Positions 1 through 6,525 of a DNA stretch of 9,416 nt are shown piece by piece. Positions within the stretch are counted from its first letter, which is position 1, and the number at the start of each line of letters is the position of its first letter. The notes under the pieces were generated by a model. The model was not told where the DNA came from. It saw only the letters and a program-made list of their open reading frames with translations, and searched no databases. Origin of the DNA: an uncultured Polaromonas sp. (GTDB lineage: Bacteria > Pseudomonadota > Gammaproteobacteria > Burkholderiales > Burkholderiaceae). A program made the translations under genes and the position numbers. Location of the stretch: assembly GCA_946479075.1 (NCBI GenBank), contig CAMLDT010000137.1, positions 1 through 9,416 of the forward strand, read 5' to 3'.

Positions 1-118
1 GGTCGAGCTCGAACTCGCCTTCGGCTCAAACAATCGCTCGCCCTGATCCATTTTTCGCTGCGCTCCTCGGCCCGGCCCGACGGGTGGAGGAGCAAACCAA
101 TACCGAATTCAATCCGGA

Positions 119-147
119 GTCCTTGAAGCGCAAAGCGCTTCAAGGAC
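119..147. repeat. Perfect 13-bp inverted repeat (hairpin)
   Basis: GTCCTTGAAGCGC (119-131) is followed by an AAA loop and its exact reverse complement GCGCTTCAAGGAC (135-147). No T-run follows, so this is not a classical intrinsic terminator for the + strand. It may be a palindromic interspersed repeat or a structured end of an upstream transcript. Confidence 0.75.
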
Positions 148-208
148 GGGAATCCCAAGCGGCAGTCATGTTTGCACGCGAGCGCAGCGCACGCGGCCAA
201 ATAAAGTC

Positions 209-240
209 CCCCTCCATCGCCCAGCGGGGCGAGGGAGGGG
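209..240. repeat. 14-bp inverted repeat, one mismatch (hairpin)
   Basis: A C-rich arm (209-222) pairs with a G-rich arm (227-240) around an AGCG loop. Thirteen of 14 positions pair; the mismatch is A216 against G233. The G-rich arm continues into further G-runs up to about 256. It looks like a short interspersed palindrome, and the G-runs could also hinder polymerase. Confidence 0.65.
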
Positions 241-417
241 CTAGGGGTGGGAGTGGGGAGTTGGAACTACTGTCCGAAATTAATCTCGGGCGCAGCGTGA
301 TGCCGGCGCTGCACGGCTGGGGGGTGGAGGTCCGGCTTCGGTCCGGCTCGCGGCCTCGTCCGACAGTCCGCAGGCCCCGGCACTGCTAAGTTCAGGGCAT
401 GATGCAAAGGACCTGCC

Positions 418-636
418 ATGCCTGACACCCACATCCCCCGCTCCATCCCCGCCGAAGCTGACGAAGCCGGCACCGAGCCGCCGGTGATCCGCAGCGATAC
501 CGACAACACCGACAACAGTTCCAGCACCCTGATCGAGGCGCCGGTCAAACCCGGTAAAAAGAATCCGCTGGACCAGCATGAGTTTGCCGACGGTGGCGGC
601 GGGGGCGGCGCCGAAGCCTTTCGCAGGAAAAAATGA
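418..636 (+). CDS. Small hypothetical protein coupled to xth
   Basis: A 72-residue protein that I do not recognise. AAAGGA (406-411) lies six bases before the ATG, and the TGA stop overlaps the xth ATG as ATGA (633-636), so translational coupling is likely; this is the main support for a real gene. It has no signal peptide or membrane segment. The N-terminal half is rich in Pro, Asp, Glu, Thr and Ser, so probably disordered; there is a Lys/Pro-rich stretch, then NPLDQHEFADGGGGGGAEAF, and a basic end RRKK. The six-glycine run comes from a GGC-rich tract at about 594-612. The composition suggests a small flexible or nucleic-acid-associated protein, but no function can be assigned. Confidence 0.65.
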   Translation: MPDTHIPRSIPAEADEAGTEPPVIRSDTDNTDNSSSTLIEAPVKPGKKNPLDQHEFADGGGGGGAEAFRRKK

Positions 637-1463
637 AGCTCGCGACTTTCAACGTCAACGGCATCAAGACGCGCTTGCCGCAACTGCTGGAATGGCTGGC
701 AAAAGAAGCCCCCGACGTGGTGTGCCTGCAGGAACTCAAGGCGCTGGACGGCGTGTTTCCGCAAGCTGCTTTGAAGGAGGCGGGTTACAGCGCCTTGTGG
801 AAGGGTCAGCGTTCGTGGAATGGCGTGGCGATTCTGTCAAAGGGTGACGAGGCGCCGCTCGAAATTCGCCGCGAGTTGCCCGGTGATGCCAAGGACGAGC
901 AGAGCCGTTACCTCGAAGCCGCGGTCGATGGGGTGATCGTCGCCTGCCTCTACCTGCCCAACGGCAATCCGCAGCCGGGTCCAAAGTTCGACTACAAGCT
1001 GGCCTGGTTCCAGCGTCTGCACGAACACGCGCTGGGCCTGTATGGCTCGGGCCACCCGGTGGTGCTGGCTGGCGACTTCAACGTCATCCCGACCGACCTC
1101 GATGTGTACAAGCCGGCGTCGTGGAAACGTGATGCGCTGATGCAGCCCGAAAGCCGCGCGGCCTACGCGGACCTGCTGGCCCAGGGCTGGATCGACAGCC
1201 TGCGGCATCTGCATCCGGAAGAGCGCATCTACACCTTCTGGGATTACTTCCGCCAGCACTGGCAGCGCAATGCCGGGCTGCGTATCGACCACATCCTGCT
1301 CAATGCCGAACTGGCGCCGCGTCTGAAAGCAGCGGGGGTGGACAGCTGGGTGCGCGGTCAGGAACATGCCAGCGACCATGCGCCGGTGTGGGTGGAACTC
1401 GGCCGGGCCGATGCAGCAGCCACACCGCGGGCGAAGGCCGCGACAACCAAAGCCAAATCCTGA
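633..1463 (+). CDS. xth: Exodeoxyribonuclease III (AP endonuclease)
   Basis: A 276-residue cytosolic DNA-repair enzyme of the exonuclease III / AP endonuclease family, which cleaves 5' of abasic sites and trims blocked 3' ends using a divalent metal. All the family's active-site signatures are visible: N7 in FNVNG, metal ligand E34 in LQELK, Y107 in YLPNGN, D148 and N150 in GDFNV, W203 in TFWDYF, D219 in RIDHIL, and the D248-H249 pair in SDHAPVW. Length is near the family norm of about 260, with an extra Ala/Thr/Lys-rich tail (about 260-276) that is probably disordered. The ATG overlaps the stop of the small upstream ORF, so the start is well fixed and the two are likely co-transcribed. It converges on pyrD with a 42-bp gap. 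Confidence 0.95.
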   Translation: MKLATFNVNGIKTRLPQLLEWLAKEAPDVVCLQELKALDGVFPQAALKEAGYSALWKGQRSWNGVAILSKGDEAPLEIRRELPGDAKDEQSRYLEAAVDGVIVACLYLPNGNPQPGPKFDYKLAWFQRLHEHALGLYGSGHPVVLAGDFNVIPTDLDVYKPASWKRDALMQPESRAAYADLLAQGWIDSLRHLHPEERIYTFWDYFRQHWQRNAGLRIDHILLNAELAPRLKAAGVDSWVRGQEHASDHAPVWVELGRADAAATPRAKAATTKAKS

Positions 1464-1501
1464 CTGCTATTGATTCAGTAGCTGCCTGCGCGCGCCAGTC
1501 A
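1461..1501. terminator. Possible bidirectional terminator between xth and pyrD
   Basis: An inner stem GCTATTGA (1466-1473) pairs with TCAGTAGC (1475-1482), allowing one G-T pair. An outer TGACTG (1461-1466) matches CAGTCA (1496-1501). The inner element resembles the GCTAT...ATAGC palindromes common in Comamonadaceae intergenic DNA. For xth, a five-T run follows at 1516-1520, but inside the pyrD end. Position between convergent genes supports a terminator role; there is no textbook stem plus T-tract. Confidence 0.35.
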
Positions 1502-1505
1502 ACGG

Positions 1506-2567
1506 CTAGCGGCTCTTTTTGATCGCAAGTGCGGCCTGGGTGACGAGTTCCGGTCCCTGGTAGATCAGGCCGGTGTAGAGCTGCACCACATCGGCGCCGG
1601 CCTGGATCTTGGACACCGCGTCGGCGCCGCTCATGATGCCGCCGACCCCGATGATGGGGAAGGTTTTGCCGAGCGCCGCGCGCAACTGGCCAATCACGCG
1701 GTTGCTGGCGGCCAGCACGGGCGCGCCGCTCAGGCCGCCGGCTTCTTCGGCATGCGCCATGCCCTTGACCGCGTCGCGGTTGAGCGTGGTGTTTGTCGCG
1801 ACCACGCCGTCCATGGCGTGGCGCTTGAGCGTGGCGGCGATCACATCGACCTGCGCCTCGTCGAGGTCGGGTGCGATCTTCACAAAAATGGGCACGCGTT
1901 TGCCGTGCTGTGTGGCCAGTGTTTCGCGGTGTTCGGCGATCCGGCCCAGCAGCGCATCCAGCGCCTCGTCGCTTTGCAGTGCGCGCAGGTTTTTGGTGTT
2001 GGGGCTGGAGATATTGACCGTCACATAGTCGGCATGGGGATATACGCCTTCCAGGCAGGTGAGGTAGTCGTCCACCGCATTTTCGATGGGCGTGGCGGCG
2101 TTTTTGCCGATGTTCAGGCCCAGCAGCAGCGGGCTGGCCCCCTTGCGCTGGCGGAAGGTCGATTGCTGCACATTGGCGATGAACGCATCCAGCCCGTCGT
2201 TGTTGAAACCCAGGCGGTTGATCAGCGCATTGGCCTGCGGCAGGCGGAACATGCGCGGCTTCGGGTTGCCCGGCTGGGCTTTGGGTGTCACGGTGCCGAC
2301 CTCGACAAAACCAAAGCCGAGCCCGGCCAGGCCGTCGATGCAGCGCGCGTTTTTGTCCAGCCCGGCCGCCAGACCCACGCGGTTGGGAAATGTCAGGCCG
2401 GCCAGCTCGACCGGGTCGCTGACGCGGTTGGCGCAATACGCCAGTGCAAGCGGCGTGTGTTGGGTGCGCGCCAGCGAGGCCATGGTGAGTTCGTGGGCGG
2501 TTTCCGGGTCCAGGCCAAATAAAAACGGGCGGGCGAGGGCATAAGGGAGCTTCTGGAGCAGGGACAT
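1506..2567 (-). CDS. pyrD: Dihydroorotate dehydrogenase (quinone), class 2
   Basis: A 353-residue FMN enzyme that oxidises dihydroorotate to orotate in pyrimidine synthesis and passes electrons to quinone at the inner membrane face. The N-terminal helical segment (about 1-40, starting [20 protein letters not shown]) is the class 2 membrane/quinone-contact region. The barrel shows AAGLDKNA (67-74), [15 protein letters not shown] (118-125), NISSPNT with the catalytic serine at S188 (the second serine, as S175 in E. coli), K230 in VKIAPD, TNTT (258-261), and the phosphate-site glycines near 307-310 with Y331-TG. The frame stays open 33 codons further upstream, but that stretch is antisense to the rpiA leader and unlike PyrD, so I chose the ATG at 2567. 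The ribosome site is weak. pyrD is divergent from rpiA across 79 bp. Confidence 0.95.
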   Translation of the reverse strand: MSLLQKLPYALARPFLFGLDPETAHELTMASLARTQHTPLALAYCANRVSDPVELAGLTFPNRVGLAAGLDKNARCIDGLAGLGFGFVEVGTVTPKAQPGNPKPRMFRLPQANALINRLGFNNDGLDAFIANVQQSTFRQRKGASPLLLGLNIGKNAATPIENAVDDYLTCLEGVYPHADYVTVNISSPNTKNLRALQSDEALDALLGRIAEHRETLATQHGKRVPIFVKIAPDLDEAQVDVIAATLKRHAMDGVVATNTTLNRDAVKGMAHAEEAGGLSGAPVLAASNRVIGQLRAALGKTFPIIGVGGIMSGADAVSKIQAGADVVQLYTGLIYQGPELVTQAALAIKKSR

Positions 2568-2588
2568 TGGATAATTTGTGGTGTTCTG

Positions 2589-2609
2589 TGCGACAGCCCC
2601 ATTGTCGCA
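2589..2609. promoter_or_regulatory. 7-7-7 inverted repeat between pyrD and rpiA
   Basis: TGCGACA (2589-2595) and TGTCGCA (2603-2609) are perfect reverse complements separated by seven bases. The element lies in the 79-bp divergent gap, 22 bp before the pyrD start and 38 bp before the rpiA start. Size and symmetry fit a dimeric regulator site overlapping the back-to-back promoters; a 5'-UTR hairpin is the alternative. I could not assign clear -10/-35 boxes. Confidence 0.4.
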
Positions 2610-2646
2610 AACCCTCATCCCCACTGTGACCCTGCTCAGGACCGAC

Positions 2647-3318
2647 ATGACCCAAGACGAACTCAAAACACTGGTAGGCCAGGCGGCCCTGCATTACGTC
2701 GAGCCCGGCACCATCGTCGGTGTCGGCACCGGCTCCACCGTCAACAAGTTCATCGATGCGCTCGGCACCATCAAGGACACGATCAAGGGCGCAGTGTCCA
2801 GCTCGGTGGCGTCCACCGAACGCCTGAAGGCCCTGGGCATCCCGGTGTTCGAGGCTTCCGAGGTCGAGGAACTCGCGGTCTACATCGACGGCGCGGATGA
2901 GATCGACCATGCCGGCCACATGATCAAGGGCGGCGGCGCGGCGCTCACGCGCGAAAAAATCGTGGCGGCGCAGTCGCGCAAGTTCGTGTGTATTGCCGAC
3001 GAATCCAAGCTGGTGCAGGTGCTGGGAAAGTTTCCCCTGCCGGTCGAAGTCATCCCGATGGCGGCGCAGCGCATCGTCCGCGAATTCGCGGCACTCGGCG
3101 GCAAGGCTGTCCTGCGCATGAAGGACGGCCAGGCCCTGGTCACCGACAACGGCCAGCACATCCTGGATGTGACAGGCCTGAAGATCAGCGAGCCGGTGGC
3201 CTTTGAAACCCGTGTGAGCCAGTGGCCGGGTGTGGTGACGGTGGGCGTGTTTGCGCTGCAGAAAGCCAGCGTTTGCCTGCTCGGAACCGAAGCCGGGGTT
3301 AAGACGCTGGTGTTCTGA
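2647..3318 (+). CDS. rpiA: Ribose-5-phosphate isomerase A
   Basis: A 223-residue cytosolic enzyme interconverting ribose 5-phosphate and ribulose 5-phosphate in the non-oxidative pentose phosphate pathway. The phosphate-binding loop GTGST (27-31), D81 and D84 in DGADEID, K94 in [11 protein letters not shown] and catalytic E103 all occur at the same numbers as in E. coli RpiA, and CIADESK (115-121) follows. Length is the family norm of about 220. The frame is open 23 codons upstream, but that part is not conserved in style, and the ATG at 2647 has AGGA (2638-2641) five bases ahead and yields the expected N-terminus, [11 protein letters not shown]. Divergent from pyrD; the next gene follows on the same strand after 54 bp. 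Confidence 0.95.
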   Translation: MTQDELKTLVGQAALHYVEPGTIVGVGTGSTVNKFIDALGTIKDTIKGAVSSSVASTERLKALGIPVFEASEVEELAVYIDGADEIDHAGHMIKGGGAALTREKIVAAQSRKFVCIADESKLVQVLGKFPLPVEVIPMAAQRIVREFAALGGKAVLRMKDGQALVTDNGQHILDVTGLKISEPVAFETRVSQWPGVVTVGVFALQKASVCLLGTEAGVKTLVF

Positions 3319-3346
3319 AGGGCTTGTGGCACCGCGATGCTGTAAA

Positions 3347-3356
3347 GTCATATGAC
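3347..3356. promoter_or_regulatory. Palindrome GTCATATGAC in the gntR leader
   Basis: A perfect 10-bp palindrome, GTCATATGAC, lies 17 bp before the preferred gntR start. Its CATATGA core (3349-3355) recurs at 4224-4230 in the ltnD leader. FadR-type regulators usually bind short palindromes and often control themselves, so this is a candidate autoregulatory operator. That is inference from symmetry and position. Confidence 0.4.
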
Positions 3357-3372
3357 AACTTGCGGCATCCCA

Positions 3373-4146
3373 ATGACCCAGCGTTTTCAGTCCATCACTC
3401 CCGGCGTGCACCTGTCGCAGCAGGTGGCCGAAGCCCTCGCGAACGAGATCCGCGCCGGCCGCCCGGGGCCGGGCGAAAAATTGCCGACCGAGGCTGCGCT
3501 GGTCGAGCAGTTTGCCGTCAGCCGCACCGTGGTGCGCGAAGCAGTGTCACGGCTCAAGTCGCTGGGTGTGGTGGAGTCGCGCCAGGGCAGCGGGGTGTTT
3601 GTGCGGCAGGCGGCGTTTGCCCCGCTGAACTTCGATACGCGTTCGTCGGCCTCCATGCAAGCGGTGATCCAGATGGTGGAGGTCAGGCGCGCGCTGGAGG
3701 CCGAAGTGGCTGCGCTCGCGGCGCAGCGCCGCAGCCCGGAACAGCTGAAGGGCATCCGCCAGGCCATGGCTGCGCTCGATGAAGCCGTGCAGGCCGGTGG
3801 CGACGGCGCCGAGGAAGACGTCAATTACCACCGTGCCATTGCCGGTGCCGCGCAAAACCCGTTTCTGATCAGCACGCTGGACTACCTGCGCCAGTTCCTG
3901 CGCGGCGTCACCCGTGTCACGCGCGCCAACGAGGCGCGCCGTGCCGACTTTGCGCGCCAGGTGCGTGACGAACATGAGGCGATCACGCGCGCCATCGAAG
4001 CCGGTGATGCGCTGCAGGCGCGCGAGGCCGCGACCTCGCACATGAACAACGCCATCGCCCGCATCCGCCACGCCGACCCGGCCTTTTGGGCCCAGGAAGG
4101 TGTGCAACTGGCCAGTGCGCTGGTATCGGGCGCGGCCCGGCCCTGA
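3373..4146 (+). CDS. GntR-family transcriptional regulator, FadR subfamily (FCD domain)
   Basis: A 257-residue DNA-binding regulator. Residues about 9-78 form the GntR winged helix, with LPTEAALVEQFAVSRTVVRE and VVESRQGSGVFV typical of the recognition helix and wing. Residues about 97-230 form an all-helical FCD effector domain with the usual metal/ligand set D149, H153 (DVNYHRAIAGAAQNPFL), H201 (DEHEAI) and H223 (SHMNNA). An alternative ATG at 3352 adds seven residues but sits inside the GTCATATGAC palindrome; neither start has a good ribosome site, and 3373 gives the usual N-terminus. It lies 97 bp upstream of ltnD on the same strand, so it most likely controls the four-carbon acid operon, with an intermediate or substrate as effector. 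Specific ligand unknown. Confidence 0.9.
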   Translation: MTQRFQSITPGVHLSQQVAEALANEIRAGRPGPGEKLPTEAALVEQFAVSRTVVREAVSRLKSLGVVESRQGSGVFVRQAAFAPLNFDTRSSASMQAVIQMVEVRRALEAEVAALAAQRRSPEQLKGIRQAMAALDEAVQAGGDGAEEDVNYHRAIAGAAQNPFLISTLDYLRQFLRGVTRVTRANEARRADFARQVRDEHEAITRAIEAGDALQAREAATSHMNNAIARIRHADPAFWAQEGVQLASALVSGAARP

Positions 4147-4205
4147 CCTCCATTTCTCAGTTCGTCCGTTTTCGTTCATCACGCCAGAGGTAGGAGGTTT
4201 TTGCC

Positions 4206-4211
4206 TATAAT
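4206..4211 (+). promoter_or_regulatory. ltnD: Candidate -10 box of the ltnD operon promoter
   Basis: A perfect TATAAT lies 32 bp before the ltnD ATG, in a locally AT-rich patch of a GC-rich region. At 17-18 bp upstream no good -35 is present (GCCAGA, CGCCAG), so the promoter may need help or be tuned by a regulator. It abuts the palindrome at 4210-4232. Confidence 0.5.
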
Positions 4212-4232
4212 TTGTATGATGACCATATGAAT
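4210..4232. promoter_or_regulatory. Imperfect 23-bp palindrome, candidate GntR operator
   Basis: The arms ATTTGTATGAT (4210-4220) and ACCATATGAAT (4222-4232) are symmetric around G4221 at 8 of 11 positions. The site begins on the last bases of TATAAT and covers the probable transcription start, the usual place for a repressor. It contains CATATGA (4224-4230), also present in the gntR leader. It does not match the classical FadR TGGT-N3-ACCA pattern well. Confidence 0.4.
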
Positions 4233-4243
4233 AAAGGGTGACC

Positions 4244-5134
4244 ATGGGTTTGGTTGCAGGAGTGATCGGTTTGGGCGCCATGGGCGGCGGCATGGCCGCG
4301 TCGTTGCGGCGCGCGGGCTACGCGGTTCAGGTGTTTGATGTCCGCACCGAGCAGGCTGCCGCCTTTGCGCAGCAGGGCGGCACCGCCTGTGCATCGCTCG
4401 CCGAACTCGGCGCCGCCTGTGACGTCGTGGTGTCGGTGGTGGTCAACGCGGCACAGACCGAAGCCGTGCTGTTCGGCCCCGGCGGTTGCGCGGCGGCCAT
4501 GAAGCCAGGCAGTGTGTTTGTGATGTGCTCCACCGTCGACCCCAACTGGTCGATGGCGCTGGAAAAACGCCTCAATGACCGGGGTCTGCTTTATATCGAT
4601 GCGCCGATTTCTGGCGGCGCGGCCAAGGCCGCCAGCGGCGAGATCACGATGATGACCTCCGGTGCGCCCGCCGCTTACGCCAAAGCCGAAGCGGTACTCC
4701 ATGCAATGGCCGCCAAGGTTTACAAGCTCGGCGATGCGGCCGGCGCTGGCAGCAAGGTCAAGGTCATCAACCAGTTGCTGGCGGGCGTGCACATCGCCGC
4801 AGCCGCCGAAGCGATGGCGCTGGGCCTGCGCGAAGGCGTGGATGCCGCGGCCCTGTATGAGGTCATCACCCACAGCGCCGGCAACAGCTGGATGTTCGAG
4901 AACCGCATGGCCCATGTGCTGGCCGCCGACTACACGCCGCTGTCGGCGGTGGACATCTTCGTGAAAGACCTGGGCATCGTGCTCGACATGGCGCGCGCCA
5001 GCAAGTTTCCGCTGCCGCTGTCCTCGACCGCGCACCAGATGTTCATGCAGGCCTCGACAGCGGGCTTTGCCAAGGAAGACGACAGCGCGGTGATCAAGAT
5101 TTTCCCGGGCATTGAGTTGCCCCGCAAACCATGA
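4244..5134 (+). CDS. ltnD: L-threonate dehydrogenase (beta-hydroxyacid dehydrogenase family)
   Basis: A 296-residue NAD-dependent enzyme predicted to oxidise L-threonate at C2 to 2-oxo-tetronate. The N-terminal Rossmann fold carries GLGAMG (9-14); the substrate loop is DAPISGG (119-125); the catalytic lysine is K173 in GSKVKVINQ, with N176 next to it; K241 lies in the conserved IFVKDLG segment. The family alone would also permit 3-hydroxyisobutyrate or tartronate semialdehyde dehydrogenase; the neighbouring otnK, otnC and otnI favour LtnD. A GTG at 4238 is in frame but overlaps the AAAGGG ribosome site (4233-4238), which sits five bases before the ATG at 4244, so I chose the ATG. The stop overlaps the otnK start as ATGA (5131-5134). 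Confidence 0.88.
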   Translation: MGLVAGVIGLGAMGGGMAASLRRAGYAVQVFDVRTEQAAAFAQQGGTACASLAELGAACDVVVSVVVNAAQTEAVLFGPGGCAAAMKPGSVFVMCSTVDPNWSMALEKRLNDRGLLYIDAPISGGAAKAASGEITMMTSGAPAAYAKAEAVLHAMAAKVYKLGDAAGAGSKVKVINQLLAGVHIAAAAEAMALGLREGVDAAALYEVITHSAGNSWMFENRMAHVLAADYTPLSAVDIFVKDLGIVLDMARASKFPLPLSSTAHQMFMQASTAGFAKEDDSAVIKIFPGIELPRKP

Positions 5135-6525
5135 GCAAAATCAGCCTCGGATGTATTGCTGACGATTTCACGGGGGCTACGGACCTGGCCAACAACCTGG
5201 TGCGTGCCGGCATGCGGGTGGTGCAGACGATTGGTGTACCCGACCAGCCGCTGGATGTGGAGGTGGACGCCGTGGTGGTCGCGCTGAAATCACGCACCGT
5301 GGTGCCGGCACAGGCCGTGGCCGAATCCCTGGCGGCGCTGACCTGGTTGCAAGCGCAGGGCGCACAGCAAATCTATTTCAAGTACTGCTCGACCTTCGAC
5401 AGCACCGCGCAGGGCAACATCGGCCCGGTGACCGAGGCGCTGATGGATGCGCTGGGCACCGGCTTCACGATTGCGACGCCGGCCTTTCCCGACAACCAGC
5501 GTACGGTGTTCAAGGGCTACCTGTTTGTCGGGGATGTGTTGCTCAACGAGAGCGGCATGCAGAACCACCCGCTGACGCCCATGCTGGACGCGAATCTGGT
5601 GCGGGTGCTGCAGTCGCAGACCACGCGGCGAGTCGGTTTGATCGACCACAAGGAGGTGGCGCGCGGCGAGGGCGCGGTGCGCGAACGCATGGCGCAGTTG
5701 CAGGCCGAAGGTGTGACCATGGCGATTGTGGATGCGGTGTCCAACGAGGATCTGCTGCGCCTGGGCCCTGCGCTCAAGGACATGCCACTGGTCACGGCTG
5801 GTTCCGGCGTGGCGATTGGGCTGCCGGCCAACTTCGGCATCACGCCCTCGGACCAGGCCAGCCGCTTGCCGCCGGCGGGTGGCTGGCGTGCCGTGGTGTC
5901 AGGCAGCTGCTCGCTGGCGACCAACCGGCAGGTGTTGGACTTCATGAAGCAGGGCCACCCGGCGCTGGCAATCGACCCGCTGCGCATTGCCTCGGGCGCT
6001 GATGTGGCGGCCGAGGTGCTGGCCTGGGCCGAGCCGCTGCTGGCAACGGGTCCGTTGCTGGTGTATTCAACAGCCGACAGCGGTAGCGTGAAGTCGGTGC
6101 AGGGCCGCCTCGGTGTGGAGGAAGCCGGCGCGCTGGTCGAGCGAACGCTGGCGGCCGTGGCGCGCGGGCTGGTTCAGCTTGGCGTGCGCCAACTGGTCGT
6201 CGCCGGCGGCGAAACCTCGGGCGCCTGTGTGCAGGCGCTGGGCATCACGCAGCTGCAGATCGGCCCGCAGATCGATCCCGGTGTGCCCTGGTGTCATTCA
6301 ATACTGCCCCCACGCTCGGCACTTCTTTCTCCGATCGTCCTGAGCTTGGCCTGTCCTGAGCCTGTCGAAGGGTCAAAGGATGCCCCCCAAGGGGGCGTCG
6401 CCGACCTTGGGGCGGCCCGGCGGTCGTCTGGCTTGGCTGACGAAATGGGCCTGCATCTCGCGCTCAAGTCGGGCAACTTCGGCACCGACGACTTCTTCAC
6501 CAAAGCCTTTACGATGCTGGCATGA
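5131..6525 (+). CDS. otnK: 3-oxo-tetronate 4-kinase with in-frame repeat insert
   Basis: A 464-residue four-carbon acid sugar kinase that phosphorylates 3-oxo-tetronate with ATP to the 4-phosphate. The N-terminal substrate domain shows IADDFTGATDLA (9-20), KYCSTFDSTAQGNIGPV (84-100) and PAFPDNQRTVFKGYLFVG (118-134). The C-terminal nucleotide domain shows VVSGSCS (255-261), AGGETSGACVQALG (358-371), GPQIDPGVPW (378-387) and LALKSGNFGTDDFF (443-456). Known members are about 420 residues. The surplus is a roughly 50-residue block (389-440) between GVPW and LALKSGNFG, encoded by a composite intergenic repeat that keeps the frame. Whether the enzyme still works is open: the insert lies in a loop but next to conserved ATP-site motifs. 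ATGA overlaps join it to ltnD and otnC. Confidence 0.88.
   Translation: MSKISLGCIADDFTGATDLANNLVRAGMRVVQTIGVPDQPLDVEVDAVVVALKSRTVVPAQAVAESLAALTWLQAQGAQQIYFKYCSTFDSTAQGNIGPVTEALMDALGTGFTIATPAFPDNQRTVFKGYLFVGDVLLNESGMQNHPLTPMLDANLVRVLQSQTTRRVGLIDHKEVARGEGAVRERMAQLQAEGVTMAIVDAVSNEDLLRLGPALKDMPLVTAGSGVAIGLPANFGITPSDQASRLPPAGGWRAVVSGSCSLATNRQVLDFMKQGHPALAIDPLRIASGADVAAEVLAWAEPLLATGPLLVYSTADSGSVKSVQGRLGVEEAGALVERTLAAVARGLVQLGVRQLVVAGGETSGACVQALGITQLQIGPQIDPGVPWCHSILPPRSALLSPIVLSLACPEPVEGSKDAPQGGVADLGAARRSSGLADEMGLHLALKSGNFGTDDFFTKAFTMLA
6301..6432. repeat. Composite interspersed repeat inside otnK
   Basis: Three repeat-like pieces lie in a row within the coding frame. ACTGCCCCCACGCTCGGCAC (6303-6322) and the block from CCCCCCAAGGGGG (6383-6395) to CTTGGGGCGGCCCGGCGG (6406-6423) resemble the two parts of an intergenic repeat common in Comamonadaceae. 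Between them are two copies of GTCCTGAGC (6337-6345 and 6353-6361), the second running into CTGTCGAAGG, a widespread proteobacterial palindromic repeat. Read in the otnK frame this middle part gives LACPEPVEGS, a peptide typical of that repeat. Family membership is from memory, not a search; the edges are approximate. Confidence 0.75.

Larger units (their letters stand above)
1..417. other. Non-coding, repeat-rich leader region
   Basis: No open frame here resembles a protein; the longest one on the + strand (84-389) translates to Arg/Gly/Pro-rich nonsense with no usable ribosome binding site. The stretch is instead a patchwork of GC-rich short repeats: two long hairpins (119-147 and 209-240) and a 9-bp direct repeat GGTCCGGCT at 329-337 and 340-348. 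The style resembles the mosaic intergenic repeats of Comamonadaceae genomes. I could not place a convincing promoter for the downstream genes: TTGGAA at 261-266 and TAATCT at 281-286 are only 14 bp apart. Confidence 0.6.

Noticed and set aside
84..389. A 101-codon + strand ORF in the leader
   Set aside because: It runs through two hairpin repeats, has biased Arg/Gly composition and no ribosome site.
3324..3353. TTGTGG plus TCATAT as a gntR promoter
   Set aside because: The -10 match is poor and no better pair was found; evidence too weak to list.
1300..3411. A 703-codon open frame on the - strand across xth end, pyrD and rpiA
   Set aside because: It lies in the wrong frame of pyrD and antisense to rpiA, and translates to Arg/His/Gly-rich sequence without family motifs; it is a by-product of high GC.
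4191..4230. Strong TAGGAGG site followed by TTG and a nine-codon frame ending in TGA, as a leader peptide before ltnD
   Set aside because: The putative peptide overlaps the TATAAT box and the operator-like palindrome, so it would not be on the operon's own transcript; likely coincidence.
4238..4243. GTG at 4238 as the ltnD start
   Set aside because: It overlaps the AAAGGG ribosome site that is ideally placed for the ATG at 4244.
5131..6525. otnK as a pseudogene
   Set aside because: The insert keeps the frame, both flanking motifs are intact and the overlap with otnC is preserved, so it is called as an intact gene with doubtful activity.
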